Shown here piece by piece: positions 8,339 to 16,598 of a DNA stretch of 64,000 nt. The DNA comes from Lactobacillus sp. ESL0791 (GTDB lineage: Bacteria; Bacillota; Bacilli; Lactobacillales; Lactobacillaceae). Every line of letters begins with the position of its first letter. Position 1 is the stretch's first letter. The translations under genes were made by a program, and so were the position numbers. The stretch is from assembly GCF_029433255.1 (NCBI RefSeq), contig NZ_JAQTHU010000001.1, positions 868,001-932,000 of the forward strand, given 5' to 3'. The notes beneath the pieces are model-generated. The model had not been told where the DNA came from and made no database searches. It saw only the letters and a program-made list of their open reading frames with translations.

Positions 8339-9910
8339 TTATTCTAACTTGATGACACGGTTAAACAATTTCTGCTCATTCGGCGCAATATGGTGGGCGA
8401 CTTCGATCACAGTTCCCGGAAAATCGCTTAAAATTGCCTGGTGAATTTTTTGGGACAGATCCTGATCAAGAGAAGAGGTGGCTTCATCGGCAAGCAGGAT
8501 TGGCCGGTCAGCAAGTAATGCCCGGGCAATCTCAATCCGCTGGTTTTGTCCGCCCGAAAGATTTTGCCCGTCAGGGCCAACGCGGTAGTCCCAGCCCTTT
8601 TGCTTAACAAGGTCGCTCAGACCTGCTTGACTGGCAACTTGATTTAATTTGGTTTCGGCAACTTCGCGTCCCAAAGTAATATTGTATTTGAGGGTGTCAT
8701 CTAAAATAAAGGGCTTTTGCTGGATGAAGGAGAAAAATTCGTGGTCGTGCTGCCACTTGCCGCTGGCATTTTGACCATTGATTTCATAGGAGCCGGAACT
8801 AACTTGATAATTGCCGGTTAATACGTTCAGCAGAGTTGATTTGCCCCAGCCGGAGGGAGCCTGCAGGAGGACTTTTTCACCGTTTTTGACAGCTAAGCTG
8901 ACGTCACTGAAAATTTGTTGGTTGCTTAGTTTTACCCCGGCATTTGCAAGCTGCAGATTAGCAAAATGAGCAGCTGCCATGTTTTGCTTAGGTTCTTCTT
9001 CTCTGAAATTAACGACAGTTTGGAATTTTTGCCAAATTGGCGTGGTTGTTTTGATCGCGTTTAAGTACATAAAACTGTTAACAACCGGATTCATGAAATT
9101 ATTAGATAACTGAACAATCATCATAAAAGTGCTTAAGGTGATGTTGCCGATCGATATTAGGTAAATGCCAACGCAGAAAGTTAGGGACATGCCAAAGCAA
9201 TCGGCAAGAGCAATCGTCAATTCGTTAGCAATTCCCCTTGTAAAATTGGTTGTTTTTAATGCATGTTCCATTGTCCTAGCTGTACGGATCAATCGTGAAA
9301 TAACTGAGTTTTGTGTATTGTATAATTTGGCAATATTGCTGCCGGCAATTGTTTCATTAACGGTATTAGTGTAATGGCTGTTTGCCTTTTCCCATTTACC
9401 CGATTCAGTTTCAATTTTAGGACCGGCCAGCTTTTGAACTAATGCCGGAACAACCGAAGCAATGAAGAACATCAGGGAGACGATCCAAGACTGCATCACG
9501 GCGGCAATTACCGCTGCAATAAAATTCATTGTATAGCCTATGATTGTCAATTCGGGGATGGTACGGTTGCTCTCAATTTGCTTGAGATCATTAGTCATGA
9601 AGGAACTATCGACCTGCTGATGATTAGTGCGGGCCTTGACTAGGTAATTGGCGGAAAGTTCTTTCATTTTTAGGTTGGTGTCCTGAATGATATTGGAATA
9701 AAGATATTGACACCAAATGCCATTAATTCCAAAAATGACAATTCCAATCAATGAGACACCGGTAATTTCAAGTAGATTGCCTGATGGTTTTTGCGCGAAG
9801 GCAATAAATAATTTTAGAATATAAGCCATGAAAACATCTTTTAATGCGTTAAAGGTTATTGCAATGATGTATAAAACGACTTTCCATGGTTTAGCGTACT
9901 TTAAAGTCAT
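8339..9910 (-). CDS. Half-size ABC exporter (permease + ATPase), copy 1
   Basis: 523-residue fused ABC exporter of the bacterial ABCB/MDR type. The N-terminal ~300 residues hold about six membrane helices. The ATPase domain has Walker A APSGWGKSTLL (~346-356), a Q-loop near FFSFIQQKPF, the signature LSGGQNQR, Walker B ILLADEATSSLD and the H-loop at VAHH. It probably forms a homodimer, or a heterodimer with the paralog at 10060, and exports a peptide or lipid-like substrate; the sequence does not identify the substrate. No accessory or peptidase domain is present. The ATPase half is nearly identical to copy 2 even at the DNA level, while the membrane half is clearly diverged. Confidence 0.85.
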   Translation of the reverse strand: MTLKYAKPWKVVLYIIAITFNALKDVFMAYILKLFIAFAQKPSGNLLEITGVSLIGIVIFGINGIWCQYLYSNIIQDTNLKMKELSANYLVKARTNHQQVDSSFMTNDLKQIESNRTIPELTIIGYTMNFIAAVIAAVMQSWIVSLMFFIASVVPALVQKLAGPKIETESGKWEKANSHYTNTVNETIAGSNIAKLYNTQNSVISRLIRTARTMEHALKTTNFTRGIANELTIALADCFGMSLTFCVGIYLISIGNITLSTFMMIVQLSNNFMNPVVNSFMYLNAIKTTTPIWQKFQTVVNFREEEPKQNMAAAHFANLQLANAGVKLSNQQIFSDVSLAVKNGEKVLLQAPSGWGKSTLLNVLTGNYQVSSGSYEINGQNASGKWQHDHEFFSFIQQKPFILDDTLKYNITLGREVAETKLNQVASQAGLSDLVKQKGWDYRVGPDGQNLSGGQNQRIEIARALLADRPILLADEATSSLDQDLSQKIHQAILSDFPGTVIEVAHHIAPNEQKLFNRVIKLE

Positions 9911-10059
9911 AATTTAGCTCCTCTTTTTATAGATTAATAAAAAATTCATAATCTCATTTAACTCCATCTTATTCTAAAAAGATAGCGTATTTGACTAAGT
10001 GGTTATGGGGAGCTTACTAAGTGGACGAAAAAGTGAACCAAAATAAAAAATTTTTGTCT

Positions 10060-11631
10060 TTAGTTTAGCCTAATGACCTGATCAAACATCCTTTGTTCGT
10101 CTGGCGCAATGTGGTGGGCAACTTCGATCACGGTTCCCGGAAAATCGGTTAAAATTGCCTGGTGAATTTTTTGGGACAGATCCTGGTCAAGAGAAGAGGT
10201 AGCTTCATCGGCCAGCAGGATTGGCCGGTCAGCAAGTAAAGCCCGAGCAATCTCAATCCGCTGGTTTTGTCCGCCCGAAAGATTTTGCCCGTCAGGGCCA
10301 ACGCGGTAATTCCAGCCCTTTTGCTCAACAAGGTTGCTCAGACCTGCTTGACTGGCAACTTGATTCAGTTTGGTTGTGGCAACTTCGCGTCCCAAAGTAA
10401 TATTGTATTTGAGCGTGTCGTTTAAAATAAAGGGCTTTTGCTGGATGAAGGAGAAAAATTCGTGGTCGTGCTGCCAATTGCCGCTGGCATTTTGACCATT
10501 AATTTCATAGGAGCCGGAACTAACTTGATAATTGCCGGTTAATACGTTCAGCAGGGTTGATTTGCCCCAGCCGGAGGGAGCCTGCAGGAGGACTTTTTCA
10601 CCGTTTTTGACAGCTAAGCTGACATTGCTGAAGATTTGCTGGTTGCTTAATTTTATTCCGGCATTTTTAAGGGATAGATGCCTAAAGGCTGTAGCAGGAA
10701 TTTTAGTAGTCTGTTTTTTCGGTTTAAAGTTAGCAATAGCTTGGAATTTTTGCCAAATTGGGGTGGTTGTTTTGATATCATTGATGCACATAAAAATATT
10801 AACGACAGGGTTAATGAAATTATTTGATAGCTGAACAATCATCATGAAAGTCGAGAGAGTGATATTGCCGATTGAAATAAAATAAATACCAAAGCTAAAG
10901 GGGATCATCATGCCAAAACAATAGGCGGCAACTGAGGTAAATTCGTTGGCGATCCCTTTGGCAAGACTGGTGGTTTGCAGGGCGTGTTCCATTATTTTCG
11001 CAGCCTTGATTAGGCGACCGATAAACGAATTTTGCATATCATAGAGTGCGGCGATATTGGTGCCGGCAATTGTTTCATTAACGGTGTTGGTGTAGTAGCT
11101 ATTGGCCTCTTCCCAATCTTTGGCACTTGAAGAAATCTTCTTGGCGGCCGCATTCTGCACAAGTGCGGGAATTAGGGCAGCGACAAAGAAAATCAGTGAA
11201 ATAATCCAAGAAGCAATTAATGCCGAAATAACCGCTGAAAGAAATTTTAAAACGTAATTGATGATTTTTAATTCGGAGACAACCCGCCCAGTCTCAATTT
11301 GCTTAAGGTCATTGGTCATGAACGAGCTGTCAATGATTTGCCGACTAGACCGGCATTTTACTAGATAGTTGGCAGATAACTCTTTGATTTTTAAATTGGC
11401 ATCATGAATGATGTTCAGGAATGAATATTGAAATAAGATGCCGATAACGCCAAAAAGCAGAAAGCCGCCGATTGCCAACATGGTTAAACTGAGCAAACTG
11501 CCATGCGGTTTTTGTGCGAATGCAATAAACAATTTCAGTATATAGGCTAAGAATACCGGCTGCAGAGAATCTAGGATGGAAATAATTAAAAATAAGCATA
11601 ATTTCCATGTTTTGACGTATTTTAATGTCAT
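10060..11631 (-). CDS. Half-size ABC exporter (permease + ATPase), copy 2
   Basis: 523 residues, the same length and domain order as the gene at 8339: six-helix membrane domain then an ATPase with APSGWGKSTLL, LSGGQNQR and LLADEATSSLD. The N-terminal half matches copy 1 at only about half of positions, yet the C-terminal ~200 residues differ at very few. The genes lie head to tail, 149 bases apart, with no strong terminator between them, so co-transcription is possible. A GGAGG site precedes the ATG at 11631. Two equal-length half transporters suggest a heterodimeric exporter. The substrate is unknown. Confidence 0.85.
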   Translation of the reverse strand: MTLKYVKTWKLCLFLIISILDSLQPVFLAYILKLFIAFAQKPHGSLLSLTMLAIGGFLLFGVIGILFQYSFLNIIHDANLKIKELSANYLVKCRSSRQIIDSSFMTNDLKQIETGRVVSELKIINYVLKFLSAVISALIASWIISLIFFVAALIPALVQNAAAKKISSSAKDWEEANSYYTNTVNETIAGTNIAALYDMQNSFIGRLIKAAKIMEHALQTTSLAKGIANEFTSVAAYCFGMMIPFSFGIYFISIGNITLSTFMMIVQLSNNFINPVVNIFMCINDIKTTTPIWQKFQAIANFKPKKQTTKIPATAFRHLSLKNAGIKLSNQQIFSNVSLAVKNGEKVLLQAPSGWGKSTLLNVLTGNYQVSSGSYEINGQNASGNWQHDHEFFSFIQQKPFILNDTLKYNITLGREVATTKLNQVASQAGLSNLVEQKGWNYRVGPDGQNLSGGQNQRIEIARALLADRPILLADEATSSLDQDLSQKIHQAILTDFPGTVIEVAHHIAPDEQRMFDQVIRLN

Positions 11632-11842
11632 TTTTGGCCTCCTTTATAATATAATGCGTAAAAAAAGCAAGTTCTATTTTAGACATAACTTTTTTATTTG
11701 ACAAGAGATGGGTGATTTATTTTAGATTCAGTTGAAACAGAAGACCTCGTGCCTTCTTTTTTTGCAAAAATTTTTAGCCCAATTTGCCCTAGGGGCAGCA
11801 GCTGTGTCGTATTCAGTATATACCAATTTCCGATAATTATAC

Positions 11843-11871
11843 TTGACCAATTTAAGTAAAAATACTATTAT
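11843..11871 (+). promoter_or_regulatory. Probable glmS promoter
   Basis: TTGACC (11843-11848), 17-base spacer, TATTAT (11866-11871), giving a 5' leader of about 64 bases before glmS. The rest of the 310-base gap (11632-11941) holds an inverted repeat TTGCCC/GGGGCA near 11785-11800 and T-runs. I see no sign of a glmS ribozyme core. Confidence 0.7.
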
Positions 11872-11941
11872 TTCCTATGCTAATAATAAATTTAATATCT
11901 AGTCCAATTGATAGATTACAATTAGACCAAAGGAGAAAAAT

Positions 11942-13753
11942 ATGTGTGGAATTGTTGGAATTGTTGGTAAAAATGCGCGTGACATCATTTTAAACGGCTT
12001 AACAAATCTGGAATATCGCGGTTATGATTCGGCCGGAATTTACCTGAATGATCTCAAAGGCAAGGAATACCTTACTAAGGCAGTCGGCCGGATTAAAGAT
12101 TTAAAAGAAAAGATGACGCCCGATGAGCAGGGCCTTGTCGGAATCGGCCACACCCGCTGGGCAACGCATGGCAAGCCAACGGTGGAAAATGCCCACCCGC
12201 AGTTTGATGAAACCAACCGCTTTTATTTGGTTCATAACGGCGTGATTGAAAATTACCGCGAATTGAAGGAAAAGTACCTTGCCGATGTTAATTTTAAGTC
12301 CGAAACCGACACCGAAGTAATCGTGCAGTTGATTAGCAAAATTGTCCGTAGTGAAAAGCTGGACACATTTACGGCCTTTAAGAAGACGCTGGGGCTGATT
12401 AAGGGTTCCTATGCTATCCTGCTGGTTGATAATACCAATCCGGCCCATATTTTTATTGCCAAAAACAAGTCACCGCTGATGCTTGGACTCGGGGATGGGT
12501 TTAACGTCATTGCCTCCGACGCGCTTTCGGTTCTGGATCAAACCAAGACCTTCGTTGATTTGCAGGACGGAGAAGTTGGCGATATCACCAAGGACAGTTA
12601 TACAATCGAAACTCTAGCCGGGAAAAAAGTCACCCCGAAACCATATACGCTGGATATTGATCCCAAGGTTGCTTCCAAGGGTACTTATGAATTTTACATG
12701 TTAAAAGAAATTGAAGAGCAGCCGGCAGTCATCCGGCGTATTGCTCAAAAATACCTCGATAAAGACGGACAGCCGCTGGTTGAACCGCAAATTATTGATG
12801 CCATCAGCCAGGCCGACCGGATTTATATTTTTGCTGCGGGCACCAGTTACCATGCTGGTCTGGTGGGTAAGGCATTGTTTGAGGAATATACGGGCATTCC
12901 GACGGAAGTTGGTTATGCGTCCGAGGCTGGCTATCACTTTCCGATGATGAGCAAGCGTCCCTTCATGATTTTCCTGTCTCAATCGGGCGAAACCGCCGAT
13001 TCCCGGGTCGTGCTGCAGCAGGCAACCAAGATGCACGTGCCGACACTGACCATCACCAACGTGATGGGGTCAACACTGTCGCGCGAAGCTGACTACACGA
13101 TGCTGCTGGATGCAGGTCCAGAGATTGCCGTTGCCTCGACCAAGGCCTACACCGCGCAGATTGCTCTGCAGGCTGTGCTGGCAAAGGCTCTGGGTGAAAA
13201 AATTGGTTCGCAAAAGGCCAAGGACTTCAATTTGCGCAAAGATCTGGCCCTGGCCGCAGAAGGCATTCAGGAAATTGTTGACGGCAAGGAAAAATTAGAA
13301 AAAATTGCCAAGAAGTATCTGGTCAAATCACGCAATGCCTTTTATATTGGGCGCGGAATTGACTATGCGGTTGCCCTGGAAGCAGCACTGAAGCTGAAGG
13401 AAGTTTCTTACATTCAGACCGAGGGCTTTGCGGCCGCGGAACTGAAACACGGCACAATTTCCCTGATTGAAAAGGGGACACCGGTCATCGCTTTGATTAA
13501 TGATCCCGTGACCGCCGACTTGACGCGCGGCAACGTTGAGGAAGTGGAGTCCCGCGGTGCCAATGTGGTGACGATTGTCAGTAAGAAGCTTGCGAAAAAG
13601 GGTGATGATATTGTTTTGCCGAATATCAACTATTACCTGTCGCCGCTACTAACGGTGATTCCGACACAGCTGCTTGGCTATTATGCTTCTAAAGACAAGG
13701 GCTTGGATGTGGATAAGCCGCGAAATTTGGCCAAAAGTGTGACGGTTGAGTAG
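11942..13753 (+). CDS. glmS: Glutamine-fructose-6-phosphate aminotransferase GlmS
   Basis: 603-residue enzyme making glucosamine-6-phosphate from fructose-6-phosphate and glutamine, the entry to UDP-GlcNAc synthesis and the step before GlmM (4511). After Met, Cys2 of CGIVGIVG is the amidotransferase nucleophile. GHTRWATHGKP and HNGVIENY are glutaminase motifs. Two SIS domains follow, with GTSYHA and SQSGETADS (sugar-phosphate binding) and a terminal KSVTVE. AAAGGAG is placed ideally before the ATG, and a strong terminator lies at 13883. No anomaly is seen. Confidence 0.97.
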   Translation: MCGIVGIVGKNARDIILNGLTNLEYRGYDSAGIYLNDLKGKEYLTKAVGRIKDLKEKMTPDEQGLVGIGHTRWATHGKPTVENAHPQFDETNRFYLVHNGVIENYRELKEKYLADVNFKSETDTEVIVQLISKIVRSEKLDTFTAFKKTLGLIKGSYAILLVDNTNPAHIFIAKNKSPLMLGLGDGFNVIASDALSVLDQTKTFVDLQDGEVGDITKDSYTIETLAGKKVTPKPYTLDIDPKVASKGTYEFYMLKEIEEQPAVIRRIAQKYLDKDGQPLVEPQIIDAISQADRIYIFAAGTSYHAGLVGKALFEEYTGIPTEVGYASEAGYHFPMMSKRPFMIFLSQSGETADSRVVLQQATKMHVPTLTITNVMGSTLSREADYTMLLDAGPEIAVASTKAYTAQIALQAVLAKALGEKIGSQKAKDFNLRKDLALAAEGIQEIVDGKEKLEKIAKKYLVKSRNAFYIGRGIDYAVALEAALKLKEVSYIQTEGFAAAELKHGTISLIEKGTPVIALINDPVTADLTRGNVEEVESRGANVVTIVSKKLAKKGDDIVLPNINYYLSPLLTVIPTQLLGYYASKDKGLDVDKPRNLAKSVTVE

Positions 13754-13755
13754 GC

Positions 13756-13848
13756 TTGGCATTATTGCGTTTGCATGAAACTTTTGGCTTTAAAGCAGAC
13801 TATGAGCTGATACCAGAGGGAAAGCTGAAAAATCATTTTTCAAAGTAA
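13756..13848 (+). pseudogene. Short C-terminal remnant, perhaps of a GNAT acetyltransferase
   Basis: Directly after the glmS stop an open frame without a start codon encodes LALLRLHETFGFKADYELIP and ends at TAA. The pattern 'LH-x-FGFK' resembles the last strand of GNAT-family acetyltransferases. No upstream part of such a gene is present, so this would be a relic. The match is short and could be chance. Confidence 0.3.
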
Positions 13849-13882
13849 AAAGAAGAAATAGTGCACAATTTTAAGAAAGAAA

Positions 13883-13930
13883 AAATCCTTTGGAAGACTG
13901 AGATTTCAGCCTTCCAGAGGATTTTGTGTT
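13883..13930 (+). terminator. glmS terminator
   Basis: Long hairpin: AAATCCT-TGGAAG-TGA pairs with TTCA-CTTCCA-AGGATTT (13883-13925), followed by TTGTGTTTT. Confidence 0.85.
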
Positions 13931-14022
13931 TTCTCAGCTGTTAAAGGTATGCTTTCATAGCATTTTTTCCAGATAACCTCGGTTAAATATTGTAAAATTG
14001 ATACGAAAGGAATGTGTTTAAT

Positions 14023-14922
14023 ATGGAAGAAAACAAATCAGCTCATTACGGGTGGTGGTTTATTGGTATTATTTGCCTGTTTGTGCTTTTAAGGTTCGGA
14101 AAAGTTAGCTTTATAGGTAATTCTTTACGGGACGTTATTCTTCAAATATTTTTGATGACACTGCCATTGATCTATTGCATTGAGTCTAATAAAAAACAGG
14201 AAAAAATAAATCAGAAGCTTGTGGAAGACTTGGATAATCAGATAAAACAGCAAAAGGAAACCGCAAAAAGGATGCAGAATGTTTTTGAGGGAATAGTGCG
14301 GTATGTCAGCCCGCGGGATAAAGAGCTCGTCTTTAAATATTATTTTGATTTAGAAGAGAATGTTGCCGTGACAAGGACGGTTTCTACAACGCTGGAGTTA
14401 ACCGAACTGCTTTATAATTTGGCGAATTTATTAAAAAAATTCAAGACCGTTAAGCAAAAAGATATTATTGAATTCAGCGATTGGGAGAATTTTGCAAGGG
14501 CCAGGGAGATTCTTCGTGAGTTTACCACCTGGGTATTTATAGCAGTTAATTCCTTTAACATGGCGGCAGAAAATAATAATGTAAAAGGTTATAGTTCATT
14601 TTACAACATTAAAGAAAAGACCTTGTTGCAGGTACTGGCCAAAGCTTTAGTTGATGCAAGAAAAATAAATAGCTATGGACCAGTAAATTTTGAGAATTTC
14701 TTCAAAGGAATAGAAAGACATCATCCAGAAATCTGTAGATTGCTGGATTGCAATTCAAAATCGGACTTAGCTGACCTTCTTAAAATTGCCGATGATCTGA
14801 CTGAAGAAGAAGCAGAAAACGAAGTAAGTGTAAACGTCAATTATTTCAGAAAATATGTCGAAACAACTTACAGTAATGTTTATAAGCAAGCCCCCACAAA
14901 AGTTGCCACTAACTATGAATAG
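14023..14922 (+). CDS. Hypothetical membrane-anchored protein
   Basis: 299-residue protein that I cannot assign. Two hydrophobic segments lie near the N-terminus (roughly residues 10-30 and 38-55). They are followed by a charged coiled-coil-like stretch (KKQEKINQKLVEDLDNQIKQ) and a long soluble helical part. The topology suggests a hairpin in the membrane with a cytoplasmic domain. I chose the ATG at 14023 because AAAGGA is 11 bases upstream; a GTG at 14014 is too close to that site. It stands alone after the glmS terminator, and the degenerate small-RNA locus starts right after its stop. Confidence 0.6.
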   Translation: MEENKSAHYGWWFIGIICLFVLLRFGKVSFIGNSLRDVILQIFLMTLPLIYCIESNKKQEKINQKLVEDLDNQIKQQKETAKRMQNVFEGIVRYVSPRDKELVFKYYFDLEENVAVTRTVSTTLELTELLYNLANLLKKFKTVKQKDIIEFSDWENFARAREILREFTTWVFIAVNSFNMAAENNNVKGYSSFYNIKEKTLLQVLAKALVDARKINSYGPVNFENFFKGIERHHPEICRLLDCNSKSDLADLLKIADDLTEEEAENEVSVNVNYFRKYVETTYSNVYKQAPTKVATNYE

Positions 14923-14942
14923 TGCAAGTTTGTAGACTATGC

Positions 14943-15086
14943 TACAATATTGCTGTGAACAAAAAGAAGCCCTATTGGCGTTAGGACTTCTAATTGCGAA
15001 CAGAGTTTCCGCATGAAGCGATGACTTTATAGCGTTTAAATTAAAATAAATAACCGCTGGCTGTCAGGCTATAGCGGTTATTATTT
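14943..15086 (+). ncRNA. Degenerate type I antitoxin RNA (family A, copy 1)
   Basis: Nearly identical to the RNA at 15951, sharing AACAAAAAGAAGCCCTATTG and the CCGC-ATGA-GCG hairpin. It retains TACAAT at 14943-14948. A ten-base deletion relative to the other copy brings its TTGTAG to only 7 bases from TACAAT instead of 17, so the promoter is probably dead. Its terminator (15049-15057 pairing with 15074-15082) has CCGC/GCGG where the other copy has CTGC/GCAG, a compensatory change that supports the RNA hairpin. Confidence 0.5.
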
Positions 15087-15145
15087 TGCCCTAAATTGTT
15101 TTAGGGCAGCTTTTAATTTGGCGAAAGTGTTAGTTAATTTTTTGA
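15081..15145 (-). pseudogene. C-terminal remnant of a type I toxin (family A)
   Basis: Minus-strand frame reading KKLTNTFAKLKAALKQFRAK then stop at 15081-15083. It aligns with the last ~20 residues of the intact peptide at 16067-16228 (ending AKLKAALKRFRAKK). The start codon and membrane segment are missing, replaced from about 15145 by the promoter of the adjacent type II toxin-antitoxin pair. That pair may have cut the locus on arrival. Confidence 0.65.
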
Positions 15146-15170
15146 TAAAACGTACTCTATGATGTACGAT
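15142..15170 (+). promoter_or_regulatory. Promoter/operator of the Phd-YafQ-like pair
   Basis: TTGATA (15142-15147), 17-base spacer, TACGAT (15165-15170). An inverted repeat CGTAC (15151-15155) / GTACG (15164-15168) overlaps the core promoter, as expected for an autoregulating antitoxin. Confidence 0.6.
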
Positions 15171-15198
15171 ATAGGTAATAATACGAGGAGTGATAATT

Positions 15199-15486
15199 AT
15201 GGCGATAGCATTAACACAGAGTGACTTTAGAACTCATATGAAAAAATATTTAGATGAAGTTGATGACTATAATGAAACGGTGTATGTTACCCGGTCAAAA
15301 GATAGATCGGTTGCAATAATTTCCCAAGAAAAGCTAAAGTGGCTGGAGCGGTTGGCTAAAGCTCCGGTTGGTTCATTAGATCAAGCGGTTGCAATGGATA
15401 AGTTAGCAGAGTTGGGTGTAGTTCCTGAACCAGAACCTATAGATGAAAAAGACGAAGAGGCATACTGGAATCAGTTCAAAAAATGA
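15199..15486 (+). CDS. Phd/YefM-family antitoxin
   Basis: 95-residue antitoxin. The N-terminal ~60 residues form the Phd/YefM DNA-binding fold (TQSDFRTHMKKYLDEV, then YVTRSKDRSVAIISQEK). The C-terminal acidic tail (EPEPIDEKDEEAYWNQFKK) is the toxin-binding part. I prefer the ATG at 15199, with GAGGAG 9 bases upstream, over the GTG at 15190. The stop overlaps the toxin ATG by four bases, so translation is coupled. It should repress its own promoter through the inverted repeat at 15151-15168. Confidence 0.85.
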   Translation: MAIALTQSDFRTHMKKYLDEVDDYNETVYVTRSKDRSVAIISQEKLKWLERLAKAPVGSLDQAVAMDKLAELGVVPEPEPIDEKDEEAYWNQFKK

Positions 15487-15839
15487 AAAAACTAGAATTT
15501 AATCCAACGAATTTATTTAACGAAGATATGGGGCGATTAGCAAGTTTAGATCAAGCAATAGTTGATGAAGCTCATGAAGCAATTGATTTGCTATGCGAAT
15601 TGCATGAATTACCAGAGGAGTTTAATGATCACAAATTAACCAGAAAATATGAAGGTTATCGAGAATTCCATATTCGCGACACTACTAAGGGAGATTTTCC
15701 ATCAGATATTAATGATGTAGTAGTAATTTACAGAATTGTTGAACGTAAATTAATCGTAATCGGAGCAAGAATTGGCTCACATAATCGTTTATTTAGAGGA
15801 CAAGGAAATTCAAAGAAATATCGTAAGTCTAAACACTAA
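15483..15839 (+). CDS. RelE/ParE-superfamily toxin, YafQ-like
   Basis: 118-residue toxin of the RelE/YafQ group, which cuts mRNA on the ribosome. Supporting features are the position after a Phd-type antitoxin, the four-base overlap, the motif DHKLTRKYEGYREFHIRD in the middle and the VVVIYRIVERKLIVIGARIGSH strands near the C-terminus. The end is rich in Lys, Arg and Ser (SKKYRKSKH). The frame is intact, so this pair is probably active. The subfamily (YafQ versus other RelE types) is less certain than the superfamily. Confidence 0.78.
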   Translation: MKKLEFNPTNLFNEDMGRLASLDQAIVDEAHEAIDLLCELHELPEEFNDHKLTRKYEGYREFHIRDTTKGDFPSDINDVVVIYRIVERKLIVIGARIGSHNRLFRGQGNSKKYRKSKH

Positions 15840-15915
15840 AATGTTTAAGGAACAAGTGAAGTATATAAAATTAGCAGCTATATATTTGTAAATGATTATT
15901 ATGAATAGTGCAAGT

Positions 15916-15944
15916 TTGTAGACGATATTTTAATATGCTACAAT
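15916..15944 (+). promoter_or_regulatory. Promoter of the family A antitoxin RNA
   Basis: TTGTAG (15916-15921), 17-base spacer, TACAAT (15939-15944). Transcription is expected to start near 15951. The equivalent promoter at copy 1 has lost ten bases of this spacer. Confidence 0.6.
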
Positions 15945-15950
15945 ATTGCT

Positions 15951-16076
15951 GTGAACAAAAAGAAGCCCTATTGGCGTTAGGACTTCTAATTGCGAACAGA
16001 GTTTCCGCATGAAGCGGTGGCTTAACAGTATTGAATTAATAACTGCAAGTGGCTAGACTTAAGCAGTTATTTTTTT
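15951..16076 (+). ncRNA. Type I antitoxin RNA, family A (complete locus)
   Basis: Predicted antisense RNA converging on the toxin gene at 16067-16228. It begins near GTGAACAAAAAGAAGCC, contains the CCGCATGAAGCGG hairpin, and ends at AATAACTGC...GCAGTTATT plus T-run (16038-16076), which also contains the toxin stop codon. The layout (convergent RNAs, shared bidirectional terminator, short direct repeats AGAAG and GGCT present in both transcripts) is that of Fst/RNAII (par) systems. The RNAs on the minus strand at 22.6, 23.9 and 24.4 kb share the same 5' block. Confidence 0.6.
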
Positions 16077-16228
16077 GCCCTAAATCGTTTTAGGGCAGCT
16101 TTTAATTTGGCGCAAGCCTTAGCTAAGTTGGTAACTTCAGTGATAAGCTGGGTTAAGTGCTTAACAGCTGTTGCCAATATCAAAATAATTAATGCAATGG
16201 TCAAACCAAAAGCAATAACGGTATCCAT
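16067..16228 (-). CDS. Small hydrophobic peptide, probable type I toxin (family A)
   Basis: 53-residue peptide starting MDTVIAFGLTIALIILILAT. One membrane helix spans about residues 4-22, followed by a basic amphipathic tail rich in Lys, Ala and Leu ending KRFRAKK. This is the usual build of membrane-acting type I toxins. It has no good ribosome site close by: the nearest (GAAAGGA) is about 18 bases upstream. A mini-ORF of ATG GTG TAA with GAGGAG lies further upstream at 16277-16285. The stop lies inside the hairpin shared with the antisense RNA. I do not recognise the peptide as Fst, Lpt or a holin-like toxin. Confidence 0.65.
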   Translation of the reverse strand: MDTVIAFGLTIALIILILATAVKHLTQLITEVTNLAKACAKLKAALKRFRAKK

Positions 16229-16350
16229 GCAGGTACCAGGCCAATCCTTTCATTTGGATTCTAAGATGTATAGTTTTTACACCATAACAACCATCTCCTC
16301 AGTCTAGAAATTAGCCATCGCTATCTAGCTTCTTCTCGTGTTCAATTATC

Positions 16351-16380
16351 ATTATAGCAAGAATAGTGTGAAAATTGTAA
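16351..16380 (-). promoter_or_regulatory. Promoter of the family A toxin mRNA
   Basis: On the minus strand, TTACAA, 18-base spacer and TATAAT preceded by TGC (extended -10). The transcript should start near 16344 with TGAACACGAGAAG. The same TTGCTATAAT and TGAACAC are found upstream of the unrelated toxin at 24182. Confidence 0.65.
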
Positions 16381-16454
16381 CCGTTTTGGTGTTATGCTAG
16401 TGGTAAAAATCACCTGCATAAATTGCCTTTAAGCCCAAAATTATTACCGCGTTT

Positions 16455-16522
16455 TGAATGAATTTGAACGATTATGAATTATTTTGAACGATTTATGAAC
16501 GAAAATGAACGATTTTGAACTG
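16455..16522 (+). repeat. Seven TGAA(C/T) direct repeats at ~10-bp spacing
   Basis: TGAA begins at 16455, 16465, 16475, 16485, 16496, 16506 and 16516, usually as TTTTGAACGA. The period matches one turn of the DNA helix, so all copies face the same side. The array lies 77-144 bases upstream of the Cof-type phosphatase gene at 16599 and may be a binding array for a regulator. It fills much of the 313-base gap between the toxin leader (16285) and 16599. Confidence 0.6.
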
Positions 16523-16598
16523 TTTGTATCGCGACGCAAAATAAAATATAATGAAAGTTGATTTAGAAGGCAAGAAAGATTAATTCTAGGAGGAAAGA

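Noticed and set aside
11640..11941. glmS ribozyme in the 5' region of glmS
   Set aside because: No ribozyme core or conserved pairing elements seen; the region holds a normal promoter and a ~64-base leader.
16107..16307. 66-residue plus-strand ORF
   Set aside because: It is the complement of the family A toxin gene and its leader; the minus strand has promoter, peptide features and terminator.
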